Below, in pieces: positions 56,090 to 63,391 of a stretch of 64,000 nucleotides of DNA (positions within the stretch are counted from its first letter, which is position 1; every line of letters starts with the position of its first letter). The position numbers and the translations under genes are program-made. The DNA lies in assembly GCF_019924635.1 (NCBI RefSeq), contig NZ_CP065037.1, positions 434,001 to 498,000 of the forward strand, in the 5' to 3' direction. The notes below the pieces were generated by a model that was given only the letters and a program-made list of their open reading frames with translations, made no database searches and had not been told where the DNA came from. This DNA is from Leifsonia sp. ZF2019. Its GTDB lineage: Bacteria; Actinomycetota; Actinomycetes; Actinomycetales; Microbacteriaceae.

Positions 56090-56132
56090 GCGGGGCGGGC
56101 GAATTGTCGTCCGCTTGGCGTACGTTCACGGC

Positions 56133-56393
56133 ATGGAGAAGAACCCATGTCCGAAGTGTGGCCGTGATCGTGGAACCGGTCGACGGTTCATGGGCGTCGA
56201 CCGATTCGGTGAACCCGCGTTTGGACCCGATGAAGCCGTGGAGTTCTGCGAGCCATGCGAACAAGGGTTCGCAGTTGACGCTGAGTGGCCGCCGCGTCTG
56301 AAGCCCGAGTATGAGGGCCTGCCGACGACAGCTTGTGGATTCGCCATACTCCCGGACGGCACTCTCGTGTCCCCGAGGGACATGTACCTCTAG
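56133..56393 (+). CDS. prophage small zinc-ribbon-like protein
   Basis: An 86-aa protein with two CxxC motifs, CPKCG near the start and CEPC near residue 40, which could hold one zinc ion. ATG 56133 is the first Met before CPKCG. No family is recognised. It converges with the DUF3263 gene, overlapping it by 4 nt at the stops. Confidence 0.6.
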   Translation: MEKNPCPKCGRDRGTGRRFMGVDRFGEPAFGPDEAVEFCEPCEQGFAVDAEWPPRLKPEYEGLPTTACGFAILPDGTLVSPRDMYL

Positions 56394-56620
56394 GACACTC
56401 GGGCTCGCTTGTCTGCTCGCTTTACTGCGAGTCTTCTGAGCCGGTGTACGAGCATGGGGTGCTCGGCTTCGGCGCCTTGCCTGCCGATCAGGTGATGCAA
56501 CTGGGAGTAGTACCGGGTGGCGGATAACCCGAACGTGTGTCGGATCTGTTCTTCCTTGGCCGGGTTGTCAGGGTGGGTGTCCTCGAAGTCGAGGAGGAGA
56601 CGTTCACGAGGGGTCAGCAT
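56390..56620 (-). CDS. DUF3263 family protein (prophage)
   Basis: A 76-aa protein matching DUF3263: RERLLLDFEDTHPDNPAKEE, IRHTFGLSATRYYSQLHHLI and HPMLVHRLRRLA. The family is an HTH-like domain widespread in actinobacteria and their phages, probably binding DNA; a regulatory role is inferred. It lies alone on the left strand near the attachment site. Confidence 0.82.
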   Translation of the reverse strand: MLTPRERLLLDFEDTHPDNPAKEEQIRHTFGLSATRYYSQLHHLIGRQGAEAEHPMLVHRLRRLAVKRADKRARVS

Positions 56621-56705
56621 AGGTGGAGTCTGGGGTCAACCACCGACATCGCCTTGAGCGAACGGGATTGCATTTGTCGCCTGCCCGTTCGTATAGTGCA
56701 ATTAG

Positions 56706-56778
56706 TGCCCCGGACGAGATTCGAACTCGCAACTGCCACTTAGCCAAAGAGGTGCTCAATCCGTTGAGCTACCGGGGC
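56706..56778 (-). tRNA. prophage tRNA, anticodon read as GGC (Ala-type), atypical
   Basis: Read leftward the cloverleaf is complete: acceptor GCCCCGG/CCGGGGC, D arm GCTCAACGGATTGAGC, anticodon loop TTGGCTA (GGC), T arm GCGAGTTCGAATCTCGT, 73 nt, no encoded CCA. The anticodon stem CCTCT/AGTGG has a T-T mismatch, and the G3-U70 pair normal for tRNA-Ala is absent (C3-G70), so its charging is uncertain. Confidence 0.65.
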
Positions 56779-56928
56779 CAGCATGAGACCCGTCCTTTCG
56801 CAGAGGGCGGGTCTTGCTGTATCTAAACGGTAACGTTCGCCACCGCATCTGGATTGGTCTGTTCGCCGTGGGCGTGACGAGAGAGTGATCGTGCCGCCTT
56901 TGTCGGGGCCGCGTCGTAGCCTGTCGGG

Positions 56929-57294
56929 GTGCCCGACTGGTCCCCCACCGCCTACGCTCGTCCCACCGAGTGGTTGTTGCGTGTATCGGAGTCTCAGCCG
57001 CCATATGCAGTGGTCAGACGGATGCTTCTGGGTGACCCGAACCGGCCTGATGAGTGGTTCCGGGTCGTCACCTATGCGCCGACGTCGGATGGTCGAGAGT
57101 TGGTCGGGTGGGTGCGCACCCTCGATGACGCCTGCCTGTTGGGGTGGGACTACAAGGTTGCGTTCGAGTCCTGGCGGCACGACCTCGCAGCACGACGGGT
57201 GGAAGCGAAGGACATGGTTCAGCCACCCGCCGGCGAGCTCGTGAAGTTCTGGCGGCAACACAGGACTTTATCCGATCGTCCTAAAGCGCCCTAA
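56929..57294 (+). CDS. prophage hypothetical protein
   Basis: A 121-aa soluble protein (start PDWSPTAYARPTEWLLRVSE; Trp/Arg-rich, mixed alpha/beta). GTG 56929 is chosen; the upstream part of the frame is not coding-like. No family is recognised. It lies between the tRNA-like gene and a hairpin, on the strand opposite to the late genes. Confidence 0.5.
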   Translation: MPDWSPTAYARPTEWLLRVSESQPPYAVVRRMLLGDPNRPDEWFRVVTYAPTSDGRELVGWVRTLDDACLLGWDYKVAFESWRHDLAARRVEAKDMVQPPAGELVKFWRQHRTLSDRPKAP

Positions 57295-57295
57295 A

Positions 57296-57347
57296 CCCAG
57301 AAAATCACCCCCAGTCCAGACCGAAGCCTGAACCGGGGGGTGCTGGG
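57296..57347. terminator. GC-rich hairpin between convergent prophage genes
   Basis: CCCAG (57296) and CACCCCC (57306-57312) pair with GGGGGGTG (about 57335-57342) and CTGGG (57343-57347), giving an interrupted stem right after the 56929-57294 gene and before the leftward 57402 gene ends. Confidence 0.45.
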
Positions 57348-57401
57348 TGATCGAACCCGAACCTCACGGTACGGGGTACAACATCGGGTAGACCAGAGCG
57401 G

Positions 57402-57668
57402 TCACGCTGTGAGGCGAATCCACCCACCACCACGAACCACGATCTCGGGACTGTCCGTGACGCGGACCTTCACATCGGTGTCTGTGGTGACGACGACAGC
57501 GCCTGTCGGGTCAGCATCCGGTCCAGCGAGGAGGATGCTACCGACATTGCCGGTGACGTCGAGGGCATGCCACTCATCTCCGAGCTTTACCTCTACTGCT
57601 CCGTGATCACCTGGCAAGCCCGTGAATGTCCACTTGATGAACTCCCGGCCGCCTCTATCGAGATACAT
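57402..57668 (-). CDS. prophage hypothetical protein
   Basis: An 88-aa beta-rich protein (YLDRGGREFIKWTFTGLPGD; VTGNVGSILLAGPD; TDTDVKVRVTDSPEIVVRGG). ATG 57668 overlaps the end of the HNH gene by 14 nt, so they are probably translated together. No family is recognised; the beta pattern would suit a small structural or decoration protein. Confidence 0.6.
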   Translation of the reverse strand: MYLDRGGREFIKWTFTGLPGDHGAVEVKLGDEWHALDVTGNVGSILLAGPDADPTGAVVVTTDTDVKVRVTDSPEIVVRGGGWIRLTA

Positions 57669-58194
57669 GTGGCTCCTCTCGTGAACCCCTCAGGGGGCGA
57701 TCAAACCGCTGATGGCAAGTGCGACAAAGCGCAACGTAGTGATCCGGGTTCAGGCTAAAGGCCATGTTCAAATCGGCGTCAATGCGCTCGTTTGGGTCGC
57801 CGTGGTCATAGGCCCAGTCGTAGGCTCGATCTCCGCAGTGTGCGCAGCGCTGTAGCTTCGCAGAGCCTTTGTGCCGAACGATCCGCTTGTGTGCGTTCCC
57901 GTAGCACGGATCATCGATGATCAGATGATGCCCCGGACCAGATGGACGTCCGGGGCTGTGGCGGATGAGCGGGTCTCCGTGAAGTCGCCACTGCCGATAG
58001 TGATTCGCGCACCACCCTCGCGCCTTGTGCTCCCGGTTGCATCCTGCAATCGAGCAGCTTTCGATAGGAGTCGGCGGATTCCAAGTCGGGTCTCCGTGGG
58101 ACTTCCAGCGCTTGTAGTGCTTGCGGCAGAGCCCCTTTGCTATGTGTGGCTCGCGGCAGTTGTCGACATCGCATGTCCTGCGGGTAGGCTCCAT
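57655..58194 (-). CDS. HNH endonuclease-like protein with Cys/His zinc motifs
   Basis: A 179-aa protein: two N-terminal repeats of a CxxxxCxxxHxAxGxCxxHYxxW type (CDVDNCREPHIAKGLCRKHY and CSIAGCNREHKARGWCANHY) often found as DNA-binding modules in phage homing-type nucleases, then a C-terminal part with CAHCG, DWAYDHGDPNE and ALCRTCHQRFD, the HNH/treble-clef core. The catalytic His in DHGD looks intact. It could be a homing endonuclease or a packaging-type HNH protein. ATG 58194 is well placed. Confidence 0.72.
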   Translation of the reverse strand: MEPTRRTCDVDNCREPHIAKGLCRKHYKRWKSHGDPTWNPPTPIESCSIAGCNREHKARGWCANHYRQWRLHGDPLIRHSPGRPSGPGHHLIIDDPCYGNAHKRIVRHKGSAKLQRCAHCGDRAYDWAYDHGDPNERIDADLNMAFSLNPDHYVALCRTCHQRFDRPLRGSREEPHVSR

Positions 58195-58232
58195 GCCTAG
58201 CCCCTCTCTGCTAGTACCAGATAGTGGGTCAG

Positions 58233-58265
58233 GCCCCGATGGATGCTTCCAACATCCTTCGGGGC
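58233..58265. terminator. hairpin between tail-appendage and HNH genes
   Basis: GCCCCGATGGATG (58233-58245) pairs with CATCCTTCGGGGC (58253-58265) with one mismatch. It lies about 45 nt past the end of the leftward late operon and may terminate it; no T-run follows. Confidence 0.45.
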
Positions 58266-58309
58266 TGCCCTAATTCTACCCGGCCCCGGCGACAATTACT
58301 GGAGATAGG

Positions 58310-59755
58310 TCATCGGGTGCCTCCTGACACACGGAGCGGATTAGGTTGCGCGTACGCATCCCTGAGCGGGTTCCTGGTGGGGCCCGACACGTAGACGGTG
58401 ATGTCTCGCAGCACAAGGTTCATCTGCGCGGTCACCGCGTCAACGGCGCCGACAGGGTCAGCGAACGTCACGGTGCGGGCCACTGTGACCGTGAGAGTGT
58501 CTGTGACCCCAACGGGATCAGATGCCAGCCTCGAGGTGGCTACCGACCATGCGGCGCTGTCTGTCGCACCAACAGGGTCGGCAGGGTTCGCTGTCGGTCC
58601 TGCAGAGGTTTGTGCAGCATCGGTGAGGTTCAGCAGGTCCGCGACGGTGACAACACGATCCAGTTGTGCGAGGACGGCATCCGTCAGACCGACACTGTCG
58701 GATGGGGTGCCGGTGTAGTCACCACCTCCGGTGATGTTCGCCACCACCGAATCCGACACACTGACCGGGTCGGCCGAGGAGCGCAGAACGTCCACAGAGC
58801 CCGCGACAGCGTCGGTCGCGCCCACACCATCGGCTGGCGCCTGTACGACGGCCTCAACGTCAGAGGCGGCGTCCGTGACACCGACGGGGTCGTTGAGGGT
58901 GTAGTCGTAGGCGAGAGTGATCGGAGCCCCGGTGTCCGTGACGCCAACAATGTCGCTCACCGTCACCACAATGGCGCGAGCCGTCGCCGCCACATCGGTG
59001 ACACCTACCGGATCAGACGGTGTCACCTGCGGGCCGAACCCGGCCGTCACACTGTCCGTCACCCCGACAGAGTCGGAGGGAGTTGCCGTGTAGTTCGTAC
59101 CACCCGCGGACGCCTTGAAAGCGATCTGCACGGCAGCGACGTTCTGCGCCTGCCCCGACCATGATGCGGTCGTCGCCCCCACAGCACCCGCCGTAGCCTG
59201 GACCTTCTGACCCACCACCAGGGATGTCTTCGCACCAGACGCCCCGGTGGCAACGAGAGCCTGCAGCAGGGAGGTGAACGAGTTGTTCCAGGAGAACGTG
59301 TTCGAGATCGTCCCCGAGTAGCCGTGCTGGGCGTGAGCGACAAGTACGAGATCGTTCGCCGCGGTGGTGGTGATTGTCGACGCTGCCAGGGATGTGGCGT
59401 TCGTACCTGACGCTACCGTCCCCACCACATCGAACGGGGTGGAGGTGACGCCGGCGAGCTCGATGATGCCGAGGCTCGCGTACGTGGCCCCACCACCGGG
59501 GACGACACCGTAGACGGTGGCATCGGAGGACACGACGGGGCGTGTCCAGATGTAGAACCCTTGGTCGGACACGTAGGAGAACCGTTGCGTCCACCCTGTA
59601 CCCGTACTTCCCGATGTGGTGTCGAGGGTGAGGGTGGAGTCGGAGTTCGCGATCAGGACAAGCGTGTTCCCCACCGTGGGGACGCTGGCCAGGGTGGCGG
59701 TGACGATGGTGGCTGTGGTCGCGTTCGATGCTGACTGCAGTACGGAAGCGGCCAC
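58310..59755 (-). CDS. phage tail-appendage protein with eleven 20-residue repeats
   Basis: A 481-aa protein. Residues 1-220 form a beta-rich domain of a type common in phage appendages (VPTVGNTLVLIANSDSTLTL; GSTGTGWTQRFSYVSDQGFY; SLGIIELAGV). From residue 228 on, DPVGVTD-like units occur at 228, 248, 268, 289, 309, 329, 353, 373, 393, 413 and 433, nearly always 20 residues apart, then a short C-terminal tail. GTG 59755 follows GGAGG. It is the last gene of the late operon, directly after the GH16 gene. The repeat may form a beta-stalk or receptor-binding fibre; this is inference. Confidence 0.7.
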   Translation of the reverse strand: MAASVLQSASNATTATIVTATLASVPTVGNTLVLIANSDSTLTLDTTSGSTGTGWTQRFSYVSDQGFYIWTRPVVSSDATVYGVVPGGGATYASLGIIELAGVTSTPFDVVGTVASGTNATSLAASTITTTAANDLVLVAHAQHGYSGTISNTFSWNNSFTSLLQALVATGASGAKTSLVVGQKVQATAGAVGATTASWSGQAQNVAAVQIAFKASAGGTNYTATPSDSVGVTDSVTAGFGPQVTPSDPVGVTDVAATARAIVVTVSDIVGVTDTGAPITLAYDYTLNDPVGVTDAASDVEAVVQAPADGVGATDAVAGSVDVLRSSADPVSVSDSVVANITGGGDYTGTPSDSVGLTDAVLAQLDRVVTVADLLNLTDAAQTSAGPTANPADPVGATDSAAWSVATSRLASDPVGVTDTLTVTVARTVTFADPVGAVDAVTAQMNLVLRDITVYVSGPTRNPLRDAYAQPNPLRVSGGTR

Positions 59756-59759
59756 CGTT

Positions 59760-60545
59760 TCACCTCCACACGCGGATGTAGTCCACCAGCATTGTCGGGT
59801 TCGATCCGGGCCACGATTGCCCGGTTCGGGCGGCGAGGTTCAGGATCAGGTACTGGGAACCACCGATCACCTTCGACGATGTTCTCGAGAGTGCACCGTC
59901 GATGTAGAACGCCGTTGTCCCGTCCGCTTTCCACCAGGCCCCGTAGGTGTGCCAGGCGGTCAGGTTGGATGGTGCGTTCACGTGCACGGTGTCCTTGTCG
60001 GACGTCGTTACGTAGATGTTCTGCTCTGTGCCTGGCCCCATTCCGAACAGCTCGAAATAGTCCGTCTCCGGCGGCCACGTGTTCGTCTGACTATTCGACA
60101 TCCACGCGGCCGGCCACAGAATGTTCGAAAGCACCGGGATCTGCACTCGAGCCTCGACGAAGCAACCGGGCGATGTCGTGTACGACTTCAGCGACTGCAC
60201 CATGCCCGACTTGTACGACAACCCCGGGTAGGTGGTGGAGTCCTGCGCCATCGTCAACAGCAGGTTCGATGACCCGTCCAGGGTGGCGTTGTCGTCGTTG
60301 TAATAGTTCGCGTTGTCCGTGTTGGTGCGGTTCCCGCCCGGGTTCTGGCTCGTGAAGATGTTCCACGCCGGGTACAACGTGTCCCACTTCAACCTTTCCA
60401 GGGTGGTCCCGTTGAACTCATCCGAGAACCTCAACGACCACCCCGACAAGCCGGACGGTTGGACTGCGGAGTCCGACGTGGGGTCAACCAGTTGGAGGGT
60501 GGGTGCCGGAAAGTACCCTACCGTGACCGCCAGATTCCGCGGCAT
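59760..60545 (-). CDS. glycoside hydrolase family 16 protein in phage tail module
   Basis: A 261-aa protein. After about 35 residues comes a concanavalin-like GH16 domain: FSDEFNGTTLERLKWDTLY, WPAAWMSNSQT, PPETDYFELFG with the catalytic ExDxxE (Glu160, Asp162, Glu165), and a C-terminal MLVDYIRVW typical of GH16. Members hydrolyse beta-1,3 or mixed beta-glucans, agarose, carrageenan and similar. There is no signal peptide, and it lies between tail genes with 4-nt gaps, so it is most likely a virion depolymerase acting on host surface polysaccharide. Confidence 0.82.
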   Translation of the reverse strand: MPRNLAVTVGYFPAPTLQLVDPTSDSAVQPSGLSGWSLRFSDEFNGTTLERLKWDTLYPAWNIFTSQNPGGNRTNTDNANYYNDDNATLDGSSNLLLTMAQDSTTYPGLSYKSGMVQSLKSYTTSPGCFVEARVQIPVLSNILWPAAWMSNSQTNTWPPETDYFELFGMGPGTEQNIYVTTSDKDTVHVNAPSNLTAWHTYGAWWKADGTTAFYIDGALSRTSSKVIGGSQYLILNLAARTGQSWPGSNPTMLVDYIRVWR

Positions 60546-60549
60546 ACGC

Positions 60550-61104
60550 TCAGCTTCCGAGGATTGTGTGAAGCCACGTGATCGTCAGGGTATCGCTGGC
60601 CCCTTTTGACCCGATGCCCGTGAGCAGTGCACGAGCGATCGTGTTCGCTGCCGTCGACGTCGCGTTCGTGGAGATCGTGTCCGTCGGGATCACAACCTCC
60701 GTGATCGGGGACGCGGTCGTCGCAGTACCGGCCGCATAGGTGACCTTGTAGGTCGCCACACCGCCCGACACGGACGGGAACGTGCTGTCGAATGCCTGAT
60801 TCGACCCAGACAGGTATGTGACCAGGGCAGCACCTGCACCCGTCTTCGCCACCGCCGTCGAACCGGTGCCGAGCTTCATTCCCGTCGGGAGGGCGGACGT
60901 GGTCAGGCCGGCGCCGCGGGACGCGTAAAGCTGGTCACCGACGGCGGTGACGAGGTTGTGGGTCTTGCAGTACCCCTTCAGCTTCCCGTCCGGGCCCCAC
61001 AGTTCAGCAACGACGGTGCCGTGAATGCTGAGCTCGGAAGTGGTGCCACGGGGGCGGTCCATCGTCGCAGAGAGCGTGTCAGCGACGCGAGACGTTTCGT
61101 TCAT
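60550..61104 (-). CDS. phage tail-associated hypothetical protein
   Basis: A 184-aa protein rich in Thr, Ala, Gly and Val with the pattern ELWGPDGKLKGYCKTHNLVT and GDQLYASRGAG...LPTGMKLGTGSTAVAKTGAG, which I know from minor tail or fibre-type proteins of actinophages. The C-terminus (SDTLTITWLHTIL) looks like a beta-strand end. ATG 61104 fits; the GH16 gene begins 4 nt after its stop. The exact role is not known. Confidence 0.65.
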   Translation of the reverse strand: MNETSRVADTLSATMDRPRGTTSELSIHGTVVAELWGPDGKLKGYCKTHNLVTAVGDQLYASRGAGLTTSALPTGMKLGTGSTAVAKTGAGAALVTYLSGSNQAFDSTFPSVSGGVATYKVTYAAGTATTASPITEVVIPTDTISTNATSTAANTIARALLTGIGSKGASDTLTITWLHTILGS

Positions 61105-61127
61105 GGATCTACTCCTTCGGGTTGGGG

Positions 61128-61394
61128 TTAGACGTCCGCAGGACCGTCGGCGACGTGGTCACCCTTGGGTGCGCTCGAGGTGTTCGCCAGAGCAAGACCA
61201 CCGACCGGGATCGCCAGGTACGTGATGACGCCCTGCGCGCCGATGATGACCTCAGGGACCGTGTGACCGGTGGCGAGGAAGTACGCCCCCGCACCACCCA
61301 CGACCACACCAGCGACCGCGTAGGCGCCGTAGATGATCTTTCGTGCGAGGTTGCTGCTGATGACGTTGCCAAGGTTCGTGTTCGTGTCGCTCAT
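61128..61394 (-). CDS. phage holin-like small membrane protein
   Basis: An 88-aa protein with two hydrophobic segments (about residues 17-36 and 41-64), a short loop (ATGHTVPE) and a charged tail, the topology of class II holins. ATG 61394 overlaps the upstream collagen-like gene by 4 nt (ATGA). Position in the lysis block after the endolysin supports a holin, but the sequence alone does not prove it. Confidence 0.6.
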   Translation of the reverse strand: MSDTNTNLGNVISSNLARKIIYGAYAVAGVVVGGAGAYFLATGHTVPEVIIGAQGVITYLAIPVGGLALANTSSAPKGDHVADGPADV

Positions 61395-61996
61395 GGTGTG
61401 ACTCCTGTCGTTGGTGAGCATGTGTACGTCGGATTGGAGGCGTCGAACGGGTCCGTTCTCACGCACGTGTAGTTCAGGCCCAGTGCGTCCGTGTACGTCC
61501 ACGACACGGGCGGCTGACCGGGTGCACCATCGGCACCAGCCGGGCCGGTCGCACCTGTTGGGCCGGTCGCTCCCGGTTGTCCCTGCGCGCCGGCCGGGCC
61601 GGCATCACCCTGGGCTCCGGTCGCGCCGGCATCTCCGGTCGCTCCTTGTGGGCCGGTCTGACCTGGAAGGCCGATGTCTCCCTTATCTCCTTTGTCGCCC
61701 TTGTCGCCGGTTGGGCCTGTGGCACCGGATGCACCAACAGGACCCGCCGACCCGACTGGGCCCGGGATCGCTTCCGGTGCTGGGGCGGTGGGTTCACAGT
61801 TCGTCGACTCGGCACAGTCGCCGTAGAGTCGCGAGTACTGGGTGAAGAGGCGGTCGTACTTGGCGGACAGGTTGTCGTACCGGGCCACACCCACATCGAT
61901 GCGTCCCTGCTGCACCCAGAACGCCATCCCGATCGCAACAGTCGCGAACAGGACGAGGACGGTCGGCCACACCCATTTCCAGGCTCGTCGGATCAT
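61391..61996 (-). CDS. TM-anchored collagen-like phage protein
   Basis: A 201-aa protein: N-terminal TM (about residues 8-28), a coiled-coil-like stretch (about 35-60, [19 protein letters not shown]), two Cys, then 28 uninterrupted Gly-X-Y triplets (from [12 protein letters not shown] to GADGAPGQP), and a short C-terminal domain with two Cys. ATG 61996 overlaps the upstream coiled-coil gene and its own stop overlaps the holin-like start, so all three are co-translated. A membrane-anchored trimeric collagen rod in a lysis block is unusual; a spanin-like or envelope-spanning role is speculative. Confidence 0.72.
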   Translation of the reverse strand: MIRRAWKWVWPTVLVLFATVAIGMAFWVQQGRIDVGVARYDNLSAKYDRLFTQYSRLYGDCAESTNCEPTAPAPEAIPGPVGSAGPVGASGATGPTGDKGDKGDKGDIGLPGQTGPQGATGDAGATGAQGDAGPAGAQGQPGATGPTGATGPAGADGAPGQPPVSWTYTDALGLNYTCVRTDPFDASNPTYTCSPTTGVTP

Positions 61997-62376
61997 CCGC
62001 CGATTCCCTTCTGAAAGATGGCCCACAACGCAATCCCCGCCGCTGGCAGGCCGACAACGAAGCCGATGCCCCACCGGATCCAAAGCCCGGTGGCGGCGTT
62101 CTTCGCCTGCAGGTCGAGGACGACCTTGTCGCGTGCGTCGCGTTCTTCCTTCACGGCTGCGATCCGCGAGGCACGCTCACGTTCGATGTCCGCTGTTCGG
62201 GCGGTGCGCTCCTCTGCGATGTCCTGAATCAGCGAGGCATGCAGTTCATCCCGTCGGCGCCGCTCTGCTTCGAACGCGTCCTGCGAGACGAGCTTGTCGA
62301 GCCGTTCGTTCGTTTCCCTGCGGAACGCTGCAATGTCTTCCCGGAGCAGTTGAAACAACGAGGGCTCATCGGGCAT
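61993..62376 (-). CDS. phage coiled-coil protein with C-terminal TM
   Basis: A 127-aa protein: about 95 residues of highly charged coiled coil ([40 protein letters not shown]) followed by one TM (about 97-120, [19 protein letters not shown]). This tail-anchored layout is common in actinophage lysis cassettes next to endolysins (holin or antiholin-like). It is linked by an ATGA overlap to the collagen-like gene. Confidence 0.68.
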   Translation of the reverse strand: MPDEPSLFQLLREDIAAFRRETNERLDKLVSQDAFEAERRRRDELHASLIQDIAEERTARTADIERERASRIAAVKEERDARDKVVLDLQAKNAATGLWIRWGIGFVVGLPAAGIALWAIFQKGIGG

Positions 62377-62403
62377 CAGTTCCCCCTCTCAGGGATCGAG
62401 GGG

Positions 62404-63258
62404 CTACTTCGTCGCGCGCTTGTTCGTGAACGCCGAGTCGGTACCGAGCGCGAGGTTGATCAGGGTCTGGAACTGCGTAGTACCAATCGCAGCCGCCTTC
62501 GCCTGCTCGACGGTGTCGTACGTCTGGGAGTAGAAGTCACGAGCGTTTCGCGCCTGCTGCTCGCCGTCGTTGATGTACAGCACGTTCTTCTCGCCCGGGG
62601 TGCGGTCCCAGAAGATGATCACGAACTGCGGCAGGCCCGCCGGCGGCGCCGCGCAGTAGTAGAGGCGCCCGCGGTTCTCTCGCAGGAGCATCTCCTTGAT
62701 GAGGGCCGTCTGAGCGGCGTTCGATGCGTCCTGCTGGGCGCGGAGCTCGGTGATGGATGCCATGTCGACTTCGTCTCCTTGCGGGATCAGGGTTGCGCCG
62801 CCATCAGCGGCCGAGGTGGTGCCTGGGTAGGGCGGTCGGATGTAGCTGAGGATGTAGCCGGCGGATCGGGTGCGGTCGCGCATGTCGTCGCCCGGGTTTG
62901 AGTTCGTGCCGCGGGAGGTGACGATCGAACCGCCGGACGAGACTGAGACGACGATCTCGGTGTGGTCGGGGTCGCCGTCGCCGTCCCAGTCGAACGCGAG
63001 CACGTCGCCGCGCTGCACTCCGGCGTGGCCGGGATGCCAGACGCCGAGGTTGCGGCCCCAGGTCTGGATCTGCGAGACGTAGCTGTAGAACGGGTTGCCG
63101 AGGGAGTTGAGGCCGAAGAGGTAGAAGCTCACGCAGGCGGCGCAGTCGTCGTACGCGCTGATGCCCTTCGGCCACCACGGGTTCGGCCACCTGGTGCCGA
63201 ACTGTGCCGCCATCGCTGCGAGCATGTCGTCGACACTGCGGTTCAGGAGGTCAGGCAT
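62404..63258 (-). CDS. phage endolysin, CHAP/NlpC-type
   Basis: A 284-aa lysin. The N-terminal CHAP-like domain (about 1-145) has DDCAACVSFYLFG (probable nucleophile Cys42), GDVLAFDWDGDGDPDHTEIV (His99) and a polar RGTNSN. Residues about 150-284 hold a separate region (RLYYCAAPPAGLPQFVIIFW), perhaps a wall-binding domain. ATG 63258 has GAGGAGG 7 nt upstream, clearly better than ATG 63276. It overlaps the preceding 43-aa gene by 8 nt. No signal peptide is seen, so export needs the holin. Confidence 0.82.
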   Translation of the reverse strand: MPDLLNRSVDDMLAAMAAQFGTRWPNPWWPKGISAYDDCAACVSFYLFGLNSLGNPFYSYVSQIQTWGRNLGVWHPGHAGVQRGDVLAFDWDGDGDPDHTEIVVSVSSGGSIVTSRGTNSNPGDDMRDRTRSAGYILSYIRPPYPGTTSAADGGATLIPQGDEVDMASITELRAQQDASNAAQTALIKEMLLRENRGRLYYCAAPPAGLPQFVIIFWDRTPGEKNVLYINDGEQQARNARDFYSQTYDTVEQAKAAAIGTTQFQTLINLALGTDSAFTNKRATK

Positions 63259-63382
63259 CGGGGTCCTCCTCGCCATAGCTCGAGCTGATCGCCTCCGGTG
63301 CTGCCGTCTTGACGGCGTTCATCGGCGGCAGCGGGATCCCGTCCGAGTCGTACGGAATGTTCGGGTCGTACTCGCTGTCCAT
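63251..63382 (-). CDS. 43-aa phage protein between tail gene and endolysin
   Basis: An acidic 43-aa protein (starts DSEYDPNIPYDSDGIPLPPM, ends SYGEEDPDA). ATG 63382 has AGGAGGG 6 nt upstream, the best ribosome site in this block, and the gene overlaps the endolysin start by 8 nt (ATGCCTGA), so it is very likely translated. No family is recognised; a lysis regulator or tail-related peptide is possible. Confidence 0.65.
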   Translation of the reverse strand: MDSEYDPNIPYDSDGIPLPPMNAVKTAAPEAISSSYGEEDPDA

Positions 63383-63391
63383 CACGCCCTC

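Noticed and set aside
57655..58194. The Cys/His-rich prophage protein as an integrase or excisionase.
   Set aside because: It has HNH-type zinc motifs and no tyrosine- or serine-recombinase residues; no other integrase candidate is in view.
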